Of a DNA stretch of 64,000 nucleotides, positions 23,801 through 38,800 are shown one piece after another. The notes beneath the pieces were generated by a model. The model worked only from the letters and a program-made list of their open reading frames with translations. It had not been told where the DNA came from and made no database searches. The translations under genes were made by a program, and so were the position numbers. Origin of the DNA: Camelus bactrianus (taxonomy: Eukaryota > Chordata > Mammalia > Artiodactyla > Camelidae); NCBI RefSeq assembly GCF_048773025.1, contig NC_133548.1, positions 29,264,001 through 29,328,000 on the forward strand, in the 5' to 3' direction. Each line of letters opens with the position of its first letter. Position 1 is the first letter of the stretch.

Positions 23801-26800
23801 GGTGAAAAGAGAGGTGGGAGGGACCTTGTACTAATTGGACCTACTATGTACCGGATAGGCCCTACCAGAATATTGTTTTAACTCATGCAACTCTGTGAGC
23901 TATGTTTATTCCCATTGTGCTGATGAGGAAGGAGGCTGAGTTTTTCCTCAGAGAGGTTAAGTAACTTTCCCAAGATCACACAGCACGTTAGTAAAGGACC
24001 TGGTTTCAGTCCCACGTCTGACTATGCCCTTGTCTATGTGGAAAGGATGAGGAAAGACTTATTAGGCAATTCATTGATTCAATAAACTTTTGTTAGGTAA
24101 AGCACTGTATGCAGTGTTGAATTAAACTGGGATGCTTGCCTTCAAGAGAGACAGTGGTATAGTAGAGCTATGGGAATTCAAAGGAGAAGGGAAATACCTT
24201 CCCGCAAAGAAGATTAAGGAAGGCTTCATCACAGAGTCGGCATTTCTGGAGAGCCGTGAGGGATGGTCAGAGTTATTCCCGAAGGGATGTGGGAAAAGCA
24301 GGATGAGCAAAGCTGTGGAGACAGAATGGGGTAGGTAGGAGGAATGCTTTGGTGTTTGGTTTGGTTTTAGGACTGAATTCTTGAAAGGACATTACAGGAA
24401 AGAAACCTTGAAAGGAGTTCGGGGCCAGGCTGAGGACCTTTCTTGGCCGACTAATGGAGGAGTGTCAACTTCTGAGTGGCTATTGAAGTTTCTTGAGCTA
24501 GGGAATGACTTGATCAGATGTGACCTTCTGTCAGTGTAATCACCTAGCAGAGGGCAGGATGCTTGGGACTGAGCGGGTGCAAGGAGACAAACGAGGACGA
24601 TAATGGCAAAGTCCAGGTGAGGATTGGGAGAATCGGAACAAGGGTGGCTGAGAAGCGGGGAGAGGGAGGAGGAAACTATGCAAAAGCGACTGTGGGAATA
24701 GAAGGGTGTCTCAGCTGGGATGAGGGCGGTGCGGTGGGTAACACTTCATTTTAAGATTACCAGGAGTCCGGTGGTGCTTTGGCAAAATTAAAGACTACTA
24801 AATTAAAGAAAGAGAAATTGTTTCAGAAGAGAAGCTATTGCAAGCCATTTTGAACATACATATTGAATTTAGGTGAGAGATGGATCAGGGCATCTGGAAA
24901 TACAGGTGTGGAGTCCAGACTAGATGTTCATGGATGGAGATTGTAGAAGAGAGTTTCATGGGTATGGATTTTAGAGTCCTTTCTTTTGAGGGGATTATTG
25001 GAAACATTAGGTTGGAAGAGCTTGCCAAGGGAAAGAGGGTAGACGGAAAGACAGCTCGTTGGGAAACACTCGAATCAGGGTGTGGGAAGGAGACCAAGTG
25101 GAGGAGGAGCAGGAGAACTAGGGCAGGACTGTGCCCCGGGACCTGTGGGAGGGGAGGCTTTTCACAAGAAAGGAGTAATCAGCATGGCTATGCTAGAAAG
25201 TTGCCTGTAGCCAGATAATGTGAAAAGGTCCTAAATTTAAGTGGTTGTGTGTGTGTTACGGGGGGTGGGCTTTAAAGAATCATTTCTACTGAGGGTTGTA
25301 AAGAGTGACTTTGGAGTAAAGAAGTTCATCACAAAGCAGACATTTGGGGACTGCTAGGAGATAGTTCTGGTTTAGGGAGAGTAGATAAAGTTTAGAATAT
25401 ATACTGTATCAAAGAAACCCACCTGAGGCATAAAAGAGGATTTATTATTTCACGTAGAACTAGGAAGATCAGAGGTAGAGTTGACTTCAGATGGTCTTGG
25501 ATCTCAGGGTTTCAGAGTTATGCGAGTTTTCTCATGCTTGCCATTTCTCTCGGCTTCAGTTGTCTCTGCTTTTATGTTTTGGCTTTGTTCTTTCCTGTTG
25601 CAAGCAGCCTGTCTCCATGTAGGGGGAAATATAACCTTCCAGCAGCCCCACGGACGTCTTTGCATCTTGAGATTCAAGATGGACATCGAAAGTCTTCCTT
25701 GCTGCCTTCAGCAGAAAATTCCCAGTAGGACTCTGGTTGGCCAGACTGGCCTCATGTGCCTGTCCTTGAGCTAGTCACTTGACTGTTCTGGTTGGTATGG
25801 TCCAACCTGGGTCCTGGACTCACCCCAGCTAGGACTACCTGGAGCAGAGAAGGAGTCCCCCAAAGGAAACAGAAGGGTTGGAAAACATGCCCAAGAGAAA
25901 GAAACCATAGTTATGACAGCCCACTGGAATCTAGTGAGTAGACACACTGTGGGCAATGTTTGTTTCCTTGGGTCAACCTGAAATGAACAAGGGATCACTG
26001 AAGAATAGGAAGGTTAAAGCTCAAATAATTTAGGTTTACAGTGGAACCAGCAGGCTCCTAAGTGCTTAGCAGCTTCGAAGTAGAGGCAATAAGACATGTG
26101 ATAGACTCAGAACTTGGGTAAAGTCAGTGTTTCATAAGCAACTAGGGAAAATCCAGTGGGAGAATCAGCAGTTCATTGTTAAAGTGTCTGACATTGAGTT
26201 CAGAAAGTGTAGAGAGGCAAATGAACCCACAGTTTGCTGGCTCACGTATCCATGGTCATCAAAGCTAATTATTTGTTCTTTGACTAAAAGGAGTACTGAC
26301 TTCAAGTGAGTGAAAATGTATTTAATAGTCTACCAGCACGATCGAATTTTCCAGTGAGGAAAAGTCATTTCTTTCATGTATTGTCCACTCTTAGTCAAGC
26401 CATGCTTGTTTGACACAATTTTATATGCTTTAGTGGAACTTTTAACTCAGGATTTGTTCATCGTTTTCCCCTGTTGGACTTTATAGATACATCAAAGAAG
26501 GTTATGTTAGAGATGTTAGAAATATTTGTATCATTGACGCACTCGGTTTTGTAAGTAAATGATCCTAAAATCAATGAATACTCAATTTAAAAAATCTGGA
26601 TGCGTAAAAAGATAAGGAGAAGAGAGGAAAAATAATCACCCATCATCTTACCACTGAACGATACCCATGGTTAATATTTTGTTGTATATACTTCCAGACT
26701 TTTGGTAGATGTGTACAATTTCTTTTCTCAGCCTGGTTGGTTAAGACCAATCAGAATTTACTCATGGAGCTGAGTCATATTTGAATAAATCCAGGCTCTG

Positions 26801-29800
26801 CCAGGAAGGAGGGAATGAGTGTTTGGCAGACAACCAGCAGTATGTGCCATGGTTCCTCTGCATACTATGCACATCTCGCTCGTTTTATCCGGTCCGTTTT
26901 GAGCCCTTACGGCCCTAGGGAGCCTTCCCTGGTCTTTCTTTTCCCATTTGCTCTTGCCCTTTCTCTGCTGCTCACCCCTTAGTGCTGGGCTGAGGGCCTT
27001 GTTATTCTGTGCTCTGCATATGTCAGGATGCACCTGTCTCTTCAGCTCCACTGACTTTCCTCTAAACGTAGGGCCTTTTGTCACCCTTCTCTCCTGTGTG
27101 ACCTTTGCTGACAGTGACCATGTTTTTGACCTTGACACTGAGGGAGGGGCTAAGACAAAGGATTTCTTCTTATTTTGAGTTTATTGATGTAATAAATCTT
27201 ATCAGCCTATGTAAAAATTAAATTCCACTGAAGTTTTATGTTTAATGAATTATCCTTCTGTGAAAGAAAAGAAATGAGAAGTGTCTTGGGAAAACTCAGT
27301 ATTTACTTTGCCATACCTATAGCTTGTCACAGAAGGTCAGTCTTTGTTGGCTGATGTCAGCTGTAAATGTGTTTTAAAGCTGTAACATGTTTCATCCTAT
27401 GGGTGGATATTGTGTGTGTTTATTGCCAGAGGATAAATGACTAGGTTGTCAGAGTAAACTGTGCTCAGGAAATGTAACCATTGCCAGGGTTTTTACTGAT
27501 TTATCTATAAAATAAAGTCTTCTATGGGTTACTGACGGTACGAGGAAGTGGAAAACACAAAGGGCAATTGGGTGCTGGTGGAATGTAAGTTTCTCTGAAT
27601 TGAATAAAGCTCTTGTAGTATGTGGAAGAGTTCTAGGTGGCCCGTAGGCTGAGTTTTAGCAAGGATGAGTTTATTTTTTGATAAGCATTACTGCTTTCGT
27701 TTTTGTGCTTTTAAACAGAAATATGTAAGGTAATATAATATATATGAAATAATTTTTCCCTTCTCTGTAAAGGAAGACTATATTAAAAACTTCGGGAATT
27801 TCCATAATAAGGATTCTTAATACATGCATGTTCATAAAACACATTTGAATTTTGCATATGAAACTTACATGAAAGTTATATGAAAATATAAAATGCTTCC
27901 CTGGTATGGGAAGAAAAGGGTAAGTGAAACATGGTTAGTTGATTCTGGGCTCTGATTTACTGTGTCCAGTGAGGTTTATTTAACCTCGGTAAGAAGGCTG
28001 TCCAAGGGGAGCTGTGAAGGATGCGAGTTAGCTGTTGGCTCTCTGTATTCATTAAGAAAATAGCCACACGCATTGGTCCTTTCGGAAGTCATTTATAGAA
28101 AATAACGCGAAACAACATTGTTCTGCTTTTAGCGTTTACATCATTTTATTTTTAATTACCTCGCTTTATTTCTGAGATTTACATCGTTTGGCTGTGCTGC
28201 AGGACCTTGGACCAGGCGTGGAGGCAATAGGCTCACTTTCCTTACCTGTTTACAAAGCAGCAGGAGCAGGCCCGCTGCACGGAGTCCCTGTCAGGGCCAG
28301 TGGAGTCGGGCGATGACAATGAAAGTGCTGCACAAGGGCTAGTTTTCTGTAACTGTGTGCTGCTACCAAATGTCCCTGCCTGGGAACAGTATCACTTCTT
28401 GCGCTCTGTTTTCCCCGGGAACCAGCAAAGTTCTGAGCACTTAGTGGGGCCTTAAGATAAAAACAAATTGATGATTAAGGACTCATTAGAGGTATGCCCT
28501 ATCATTTTAAAAAAAATTTTACCTTGAAACTGTTGCCAGAATTGGGGGTCCTGCTGACCTCAAGTTACATTTAGTAGGAAGACGCCACTCACCTCCTGTT
28601 GGGCGCTTTCCCGTGGCCTCACCTGGCCAGTTGGGTTTTGAACTGGAAACGCCATCTCTGGGGGCGAGTCTCGGGCTGGCCAGGAGCTCGACGCCGTGCT
28701 GATCCACCCGCTGGAGAGAACGTGATGGCCTCTCAGGAGGGGCAGCCCGGACGTGTTTGGGTTACAAGCAGTGAGAGATCATCTGTGTGGCTTCCAAGGA
28801 GAAGCTGTTGGGTAGGGAGACAAAGGTGTGGAAAGAAATGGTGAGGGAGGCGAGAAGACGTGGCTGAGGGGTAGATAAACATGGCTCAGAAAGAAGGAAG
28901 GGTGGTGCACAGAGTCACGTTCGGTTGGGACTTGACACAGTGCCAGGCTGTCTGGTAACCACCTCTGCAAAGTGGAGGGAGGCACCACGTGAATGGACAG
29001 GAAGCTATGGCTGTCACCTACGCCCGGACCACTTCTCTCGGGGATGGAGAGGTGGCCCCGAGCAAAGCTCCCGATTGTTTGCGTGCAGACCATGCTGGGG
29101 CCTGGGCCTTCCTGCTGCGGTCGCTCGGCCTGCCTCTGCTTGCTTCACCCCACGGCTCCTCACAACAGCTGCTGGAAGCTTCTGACCCCTCACCGCCCTC
29201 CCCCCCGCACCATCTCGGTGCATGTGTCTAGTCAGTGCGGATATGGTAGTCCTTCCTCCATTGATTCTTGGCTGGAATTCCAGCTAAGTGGCTACAATGA
29301 CATTTCTGTAATGAACCAGAAGAAACCTAAACCCAGGCACTTCTCAAGGAGTTAACACCAATTGGTATACTCTCTCTTTCACACGGCCTCTCTCGTTTCT
29401 TTAAATTGCTTCCCGCGTGCAAAAACCCCAGTCTAATTCTGCATGTTTCATGAAGATACGAACCCTCTGACACAGATGACCGGGGATCCGTGTCCATTTA
29501 ACCAGCGCCGTTCCTGTCTTACTTCTGGGAGGGATGGCAGATAGAAACTATCATATAGCATACGCATTAAGAATCGAGGATATATTGAAAACTCTAGCCT
29601 CCCCTAGAAGGAGCCCCTAATGTGAATTTATGGTCCCTGTGAATAATAAATGCACGCAAAACAGATCCATAAAGACATCAGACACTGAGCCTCTTGTATC
29701 CTGTTTCCTGGAATGGCTCCAAATCCGATGGGAGAGGAAGGCTGATGGATGGCAGTTTCCCTCTCCTCCACCCTTTTTCCATCCCTCCCCAATCCGCCTC

Positions 29801-32800
29801 TGCCTCTGGGACTGCTGTAACAAGCAGAATAAATAGGAGTCGCCTTGAGGGAGAGCGTGTCCCCGTTTGAAGTCCTGCTAGACTTGTTTTAATTCTGTGT
29901 GATCCTGTGCACGAGCCAGTGTGTGTTGAGATAACACCACTGACCAGTGGACTGGTGTCCTTCTGTTCAAGGCCCTCCTCACTCCCTGAAGAAAATACAC
30001 CAAGGTTAAGAAAGAACACTGTGGCCACAGCACTTAAAATCAAGCCAAGCAGCTCTGGCCCGTTAGGAGAGGGAAGGGTAGAAGTGAAGGAGGGAGGGGG
30101 GGTCGCAATGGAACAAGAGGAGAAAACATGCAGAAACGTGGAGATAATGAGTACGCTTTCCCCACGCTTTAGGTAGCAGCGTCACTTGTTTTTGAATCCA
30201 GAGGCTGATCCTGGGGCTTCGTTGAGGCATTCCAGCGAACGCTGGAGTGTCTGTTTCACATGAGGTCCCATGTAAGAGGACACAAAATGAATATGACCTA
30301 GTTCCTGCCCATAAGGCATGTGTAAGACACTTGAAGGAGATGCGACACGTTCATAGTAACCAGAAGCAAAACAAGATGCATCCAACAAGCGGGGGTTGAT
30401 ACCTGTGGAATCAAAGGAAGGTGATATCATACTGCTGTCACAGGGAGGTAGCCTCCAGTTTGGACAGTGATGATGAGTAAGGTTCCAGCTGGGGGGCACT
30501 GGAGTGGGGGTGTTTTGAAGTATCAAGGGCAAAGTGTCAGAGGGGGAAAAGCTTGATGTACTAACCTATAGGACACAAGGAACGTTGGGGAGTAAGGTGA
30601 GAAAGGAAGAGAGGCCCATACTGAAGTCCTGCTAATTCAGCGTGGGGGGAAAAGCCTTTGGGAAAATGCTCTGAGTTGTGCTGTTTAAGATTTAGATCTC
30701 ACGGTATTACAATCAAGTGGTTTGAGGCAGGAGTCTTGTGGAGGTTCATGGCAATATTCCAGGAGGAAGAAAATGAGGGCTTAGACTCAGGTGGCAGCAG
30801 GAAGAGGAAAAGAGTGGATGGACTGAAACTGCATGAGGTTCTCTCTGGGCTTTGGAGACTGAGAAGCTACGGGGCACAGAGCAGGAGGCAGTGATGCTTG
30901 GGACCCTCTTCCCTGAGCAAGTGGAACATTTTACCACTGTTCACTCTTCCAGGCTCACCCTAATGAGTTTTTTTCCTTAGAGCTTCACAGTCATCAGAAG
31001 AATAACAAAAGATACAAATATCATCATTTACCAAGTTATATTCAATTTCTTGTAATAACATGTAATGGAAAAGGATCTGAAAAATATACGTATATATGTA
31101 TATGTATAACTGAATTGCTTTGCTGTATCCCAGAAACAAACATTGTAAATCAACTACACTTCAATAAAAAACAAAATTAAAAAAAGGTGGAGGTGTCAAA
31201 AAAAAAAAAAAAAAACTGTTTTCTGGACCCAGACAGTAGGTTCTCGTGAAGTGGGATGCTAAGAAAACCATCAGGTGTAGCACAGACAAATGCAGGCGTA
31301 GGAGAAGGAGCTGGTCTTTGCTAGGAGAGGCCGTTGGTGACAAAGTCTTCCCCAAGATCAGCCACCTCTCTTTCCTCGGGCGTTCCTATAAAAGCACATC
31401 AGAGAGTGCTCTATATCTTACATAGCATCAGAGTGGGTTTAGAGCATGCCCCCTGCCACCCGTAGCCACTCAGGGGTCCTGTCTTCCCTCCTTCCATCCC
31501 CCTGGTCATCTTTGGCCGTGGGGAGGATGGCAGCGTTGGTCTGTAGAAAACGCCTCCGTCCTTGCAGCTCTGAGCTCCTCACCCATAGTCCCTGCTGTGA
31601 ACGCTGGTCTGCTGTGTGAGAGCTGTCGCTGCTCAGACACAGATACTGACTCGCCTGTACTCATTTTGTGTCACCTTCTGGGAGTCATTGCCCAGCCTCT
31701 TGGTGACACACCAGAGGCATCGCCATGCAGAAGGACGTGGGTGAGCGTGGGAGCCAGCCAGGTGAGAACTGGAGTGCTGGTTCCCGCACTCACCCGCTGT
31801 GTGACTTATTCCAAGTCACCTAGCCTCCTGGAGACCCAGAGAAGTGGGGCTATGGTCCTGAGATGATTAAAACAAATGCACGTAAACGGCCTCACCCAGT
31901 GCCTGCGACTACCTACCTGGGTGCATTTGCTAGTGGGGTTTTTCTTCCAGAGTTTTGGGGACTTGGTCCCTTACCCTGTTCTTTAATCACTTTGCCCTCT
32001 CTTGCATCTGAATTTTTGGACATGAAGCACCCGCAGGATTTACTGTAAGAAATACTGGCTCATGAAATAAGCAAAATGTGAAGAGGCTCGGGAAGGTGCC
32101 CTGGCTGAAGCTTCAGCTCATTTACCAAGCGGCTGTGTTTATTATTCATTAACCCAGCTGCTTGGTAAACGTGGGTAGACACATTCCAGAAGGCTCCACC
32201 CGATATGTTTGACTCTAGGAAGCAACGAAGCCGTCGGAGTGGTGTGAGTAGCGTGTCCCCTTGCCCAGCGTGGTCACCACTCACCGCATCCTAGTGGTGT
32301 TTACTTCTCCAGATAGCGGGCTTGGATTCCAGGATAAGCCACATGCAGGCTCATTTGGTCACTTCTTCGAACGATAAGTAGTGGAGAGAAAGAGAGGAGA
32401 CTTCTGGAAGCTACTTTAGTTTTCCCAGGGCTTATAAAGAGGCAGGTACTTGGGGAAAGGAAGCAAATATTTTGGCTAATGTGGCTCAGCACCCTTTTCT
32501 GTCGACAAGTAAAGGAAATCAGACGCTCTGCATTTTGCCATTTCCTTTGCTTCTTTGTAAAATACTCTTTTCATACAATAGACTGAACTCAAGGAAAGCC
32601 CATAGATATGGGGACGTTCGAAACTAATATTAGAGACAAGAGAATGTGAATCCAGTGACAGCTTTGGTCTGTTCATAGTGTTGTTGTTTTGTTTGTTTTG
32701 CTTTGTTTTGGCTTTTTCCCTTTCAGATACCATAGTCATATGACTACTTGCCGCCCTTGAGGGAAGGAGGTTATTGCCCATTGTGGTCCTTATGGTCCAA

Positions 32801-35800
32801 TTTGATCTTATAAAAATGTGACCTTTTAAACAGTGCATTACGGCAATGAGCTTTATCAGCTGAATGCGATGAGTGAGTGTGGTGGTGGTGGGGGGAAGCC
32901 CCTCGAGAGAGCTTGTCCTAAGCCTGCACTAAGGGAGACTGTGGGACGCTATCTGTTTTCAAGGAGGAGATGCTGAGAAAGCAGTTTCTGACTAATGGGT
33001 TGACACAGTGGTGAGTGGTAACAGAGTTACGAGATGTGTGCCCTGTTCTTGGAAGCTTTTGTACTTGGCCTATTAAGACTAATGTGCAAGAGACAATCGG
33101 CACAAAGTGGCCTGTTTCATTGAGTGTTCCAAGAGTTCATAAGGCATGTTGATAAGAAGTGCAGTTTTCACAGAAAGTCACAATAGAGTTGGGTGTTTAA
33201 GGGGTGAAGATGAGATTGTGAGGTGAGGCATTTAAAGATGTGTTGGTGAAGCTGGCTAGTCAGCAAAGGATTTGCTGAGGAGAAATACTTTTAAATAGAA
33301 GCATTGAAAAGCCTTAAAACCATCTTCTCCAATCCTGCATTTTCTATGTGGTACAAAGTAGGCAATCATGAGCCTGGACGGTGGGAAGCCCTCGGAAGGC
33401 GTGCGGTTTGGGACCTAGGTGCCAGAGAGCCTTGTGAGAAACACAGCCCTGCGTGCTGCGCGGGCTTTCTAGGAAGAATTTAGTTGAGGGGCATGAACCC
33501 TGGTGTAAACCTGTGGTGTTGCCTGAGAATCCAGCATTGTTGTCCTTGCTATTAAAGAAATAATTCTGTGTACTTTCACTTTCTGAGTCCCTTTTCATTT
33601 TCCCTGCTCCCACCCCACGACTGACACACATCTCTGTACACATTTATGTGTTAATGTTAAGTAAGGGTCAAGTATTGTCCTTTCCAGGGCCGTTTGCATT
33701 TTAACTGGGACAAAAACTTCAAGGGAAAAATAATGCATCTGAAAAGCAGGGTTTCAGTCATCTCAGTGACTTCAAGTTTTAGGAAGTGTAAAGGAGCCTT
33801 CCTTATGCCCCTTAGATCAGGGTGTCTAGGACAAGCAGGTTGAAATGAGGGGACTTGAAGTCTAAGAAGAGGATGTCGTGTGCCTGGCGCTGAGTAGACA
33901 CACATATTTGTCCATCGGTAAATGCAAGGGTTTAGTGAATGAATGAATGGATGAATAAGGCCCAGCGGTGCAGGGTGCTTACAGAAAGAAGAGAGCGGAT
34001 AATGGAAATAGATCTTTTAAAGGAGGAATTGATATGACTTGATGACTATGATCCCATGACGTGTTGGGGAGAAAACATTTTTAAAACATCATAGGTAACA
34101 AAATCTCGTTGCCTGGGAGAGCACCCCTGCCGGGGCCAGGAAGCTGGAGCAGTCCTGTGTGTGATCACACGGGCACACAACTGGCATTTTTAAGTCGATA
34201 CCATTGACCCTTGAACAATGCAAGACTTAATCCACTGATAACTTATAGTTACCACGCCACCTCATCCTTATCCGAGGCTCCTCCACATCCGTGGAGTCAA
34301 CCAGCCTGCACTGTGTGGCATGCAGTGTTTACTGCTGGAAAAGACCTGCCTGTACATGGACCCATGTGGTTCAAATCTGCCATTATTGAAGGGTCCTCCT
34401 TCAGTTCACCTGTTTACAAATTACTTCTCTGAGTTGTACGACTTCCAGCTGCTTCTTCCTAAAGTCCTCTGTCCAACTTTCCCTCATGTGTCTGTGGGGC
34501 CGGGAGAATGGGAGGAAAAGTGGCACTCAGTATGAAGTGTGTGCTCCTTTCTTACAAAAGGACTCAAAGAATGCTTATCCTTTCCTTCCTTCACTCTTGC
34601 TCCCACTTAAATGTGTCACTTTGAAATTTCTTTAGGACAAACTTTGTTTAAAAAAAAAAAAATGCCTTTGTTTGGCAAGTTATACTTACAGTGACTTTCA
34701 CTTTTTGCCTCTCTTTCTCCCGGAGTATGCTGCCCTTGGTCATGGGGAGATAACCGGCTGCCTGGCCTCCCCAAGGCATTCCTCCTTGACAGACTGCTTT
34801 GCTCTGATCTGTATAAACTCCTGCCCGCTGACCAGCGGTCTGTATTTATAAGGCACTTGGAAAATACCGCAAACTGCAGAGAGTGACCATGAATAGCAAA
34901 CTTAATTTGGTCTAATGTGTTTTAGCTTGCTTGACCTCACTGGAATAAAAATGTGCCTGCTTAAATTACTGTATTGGAGTTAAAAAAAAATTCTAGAGAC
35001 ATTTATCTCATTGGAGGAAACTTGGGATCACTTTAGCAAAGGTTTAAGTCCACGTTTAATGTCAGACAGACTTGAGAAATGTTTCATGGAGAGCTTCAAT
35101 AGGAGATTGGGTTTTTGTGAGTTCTGAATTTTAAGAGTCTGAATTACTATTTTTCTCTTGCTACCTTTTTTTTTTTTTCTCCCTAGGCGATTGGCTGGCA
35201 ACGACCTTTCTTTTATCCACCCAAAGGCCTTGTCGGGGTTGAAAGAACTCAAAGTTCTGTAAGTAATGCAATTTTAGAGTTTCACAGCTGGCTGTGTATT
35301 TTCTTTCTGCATAGTCAACATGCTCGGAGCTAGGTTAAGCACAGTTTCTTTTAGTTCAGGATTAAAAGATTTAAGGAGTGGCCAATGGGTAGTGTGGGAG
35401 GCTACAGCTGATTTAGGCAACCCCGGGTCTAGATAACAAAAGTTAACGTCTAAGTAATAGGTTTTCTGACCTCCAGTGCATGACAGTTGAATGTTAGGCT
35501 CTTCATGTGGCTAATGCACTGAATCAAAATTATATTTCAACTTTACTGGTAAGGTTTTGTGTCTCCTTCTTTGATAGCTGTAAGAATTTTAAATCAGCTG
35601 ACCCTGAGGGGAAAAAGGCTTATCAGAGCTCCAAATGGTAAAGTCATTTTAGAGCTACAGGGGATGGAGATGCCTATGATTTATGTAGCCTGTGAGGGAT
35701 CAGGAAATAAATTCCTGGCCATGGTCAGAAGCTTGGAGGCTGGCCGAATGGGGAGCAGGTGAACTGACTGCCGGCCCCACTTGGCCACTGCCTCGCTGGG

Positions 35801-38800
35801 TGATTGTCTGTAAGTCACTAGACCTCTCTGGTTCAGTGAACTGGGTGGGCCCTCTTCCATTCCAGTCTGTGGTTATGACTCATGTCAGGCAGTCATTTTG
35901 TTGATGTGACCAGGAAAGGCATTAGGCAAGAATAACAAAGACTTCGTTTTCAGTACTGATCAATACCTCTGTTCTCCGGGTGGTAACGATTGGATAATTA
36001 AAGCTTTATTTCTGTCCTGGCCCTGCGTTCACTGAGGACCTGGCCACTGCTCCCTCAGAGCTCAGGGTCTGCTGTCCTTTTGGTAAAACTGTCTTTATCT
36101 AATGCCTGTGTTCTGGGCTCTGCTTTATTTCAGTTTGTAAACGCACTAGGGATTCCAGTGGGTTTGCTTGTTGTCTCTCCCAGTTAACTTGTTATACCTC
36201 CCAGTTAACATGCACAGCATCTAAGGTGATGAATATTAATTAGGGCGCCTTAATTCCCGAGAGTGAGACAACCCCAGGCTACCCAGCAGGTCTGTGTCAG
36301 GAGGTGGCTTGGGGTGGGGGCCCAGGGTTTATTTCCAGCTTTAAGACAGGTGCCCCGTGCTCTTTGGCAATTCTCTTGTCTTGGGTGCTTTGTGCCTAGA
36401 CACCCACCTCCTCCCCCTACCCCCCACCTTTTTGCTATTAGGAGGAATTTTTTACTTTGAAAGAAATGGTTCTCAATTCTTCTAAGGAAAAATGTCAACA
36501 ATTGCTTATTATTCACTAACCAAAACTTTTCCTCTCAGAACTCTCCAAAACAACCAGTTGAAAACAGTACCCAACGAAGCCATTCGAGGACTGAGTGCTT
36601 TGCAGTCTTTGTAAGTAACTTTTTGGTTTTCTGCCTTCTTGAACCATTAGGAGACCACTCTGGCTGCTAAATTCGTAAAGCACTGGAGTCTGAGGGGAAG
36701 AAGAGATTTAGCCTCCCACCTGGGATAAAAATGGCGATGGCGAGTTGCTGTTACTGAAATGCCTCTTGGTGAGAGCGAAGGTTTACCTCCCCTCCTGTGT
36801 TTGAAGCTGGGAAAGCTGCCGGCGTACAGTGCTGGGTACACTGCTGCATACACTTCTACGTGCTGGCATGTGGCCAGTGGTTGTCCCCTCTTTGGAACCA
36901 GAGTTATGTGTGTACAGAAGTTCCAGAGTCTTGTGCCATGATGCTCAGGAAACAGCCACAGAGAGGCTTCTGTTTCAGGTGGTCGTGATCATCAGCACAA
37001 GTTGATCATACATCCTCATTTGTGGACTTTGTACACACATTGGGGGTGGTAACTTAATTGCCTATGCTGTCTTCTCAAGTTTTTTTTTTTTTTTTTTTTG
37101 AGGAAAGGTTGGCTTAGTTTGGAGTGTTCAAGATTTCGGCTCTAGGTTTTTACCATGTTTAGCCACTATTTTCAAAAGCACTTCCACCTAGCTCTCTGCT
37201 TCATTCTTGCTTGCCTTCTTTCCCACGTCTATGTCCACGTGTAGGTATGTGAACCTGGAGCACGGGGGCCATTGCCTACGTGGTTTGGGTTTGCACACCT
37301 CACTTCCGCCCAGAGTGGGGGGATCAGGCAAGCAGCAGCAGCGTCACAGAGACCATGCAAACCCACAGAAGGTTCTAAAGAAACAACCATGTTTATGTTA
37401 CGTGAACAGATACTTGTCCACACTAGAGTGTGTGTTGTAGACTCGCGTTGTGAGGGCTACAGCTTTAGGTCTCCCCGGCCCCAGGGTGGAAGATCCAGTT
37501 TCTCTGTCTTCAGGGCCTCTATCTTGGAAAAGACAGAGAAGCATCCAACTGAAGCAGGTGGTTATTGTAATCTTTTGCCAAGATTCAGAAAAACCCTTTG
37601 CGTATTTATCTGTCAGAATGTTTACGTTGCTCTCAAAAGAAGTTCAGGTAAGTTCAGATTAATTAGAATTCTGAAACAGGCCTGTCCGGTTCTGAATCCC
37701 CACTTTGACACTTCCCAGCTACGGGATGTTGGGCAAGTTATTTAAAATTCGCTCTGCAGTAGTTTGCTTACTACCTCCCATGTGCTGTAATGCATGAAGA
37801 GCACTTTTAACCGTATCTGCCATGTAGTAAATGCTCAGTAAACATTCGTAGACTCTGTTACTGTTAATAATGGTGATGACTGTTTTGTCTGTTCTTTCCC
37901 TGGATTACTGGTTTACCCAGTTTGCGTAACAGGTGAAGGGAATGTCTGAAAGTAATGAAAAAGTGTTCTTTGGAACAGGCAACTTTGTTAGTTTGTTATT
38001 TTACTAGAATGATAAGCACAGACTCACATGGCTTTAGTTCATGTCCTAATACTAAATACAGTGGAATTGGTGCCTAGTTTCTCAAAGTGTGGCGCTTGGA
38101 CCGCCTGCAACAGAATCACTGGGGGGCGGGGGGGGAGCGGTAATTGATAAAATGCAGACTCCTAGGCCATATCCTCCAAGTCAGGATATTGTCTCTTTAA
38201 ACGTAGGATCCAAGAAGCTGCAGTTTTTTAAAATTTCCCTAGATCATCCTCAGGTACACAGAAGTTTTGAGAATCACTAAATGAAAAATTATAGTAGTTA
38301 TCACACGTGTTCTGGGTTATAGAATTAGGTTTTAACCACATCACGTGTTTGTATACTAATCTATCTCTTAGGTTTTTTTTCATTGCCCTTTGAAATAACT
38401 GTAAACATAGCATTTGTAAAAATGCGTGTGAGCTATAGAAGGCTTAGGTGACAATGACTCACTGCTTTGTCCCTCCACTTGCTAATATAAAGCCATTCTT
38501 AACTGCACCAAAAGCACATCACTGGAAATGGCAAACTATAGATTACCTTTTGATTCTAGATTAGACAGTCTAGTAGTTAATGGGCAGTGAATGCAAAAAT
38601 AAAAATATGTACTAATAAAGCATGTCATATGCTGTAAAGGTGAAACTTTAAAATGTATCTAACGTCATAAAAAGGAGTATCTGGGGTATTGGCTATTTAA
38701 TTTCTAGTTTCAATAAGTTTAACTTGAAGTAGAAATATGTTAAATAGCTCATTTTGCCAGAATGCCAAGTTGTAGAATATAAGGATTTGTTATTTGCTGT

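Larger units (their letters stand above)
17856..35186 (+). other. LGR4: LGR4 intron 2 (17.3 kb)
   Basis: Donor gtaagt and acceptor ccctag. It contains a truncated camelid SINE, several MIRs, L2 split by a hAT element, L1 3' ends and a Tigger-type MITE. The stretches 25960-30980 and 32300-34200 show no gene and almost no repeat I can name; a MER/L1-like fragment may lie near 26590-26720. Confidence 0.9.
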
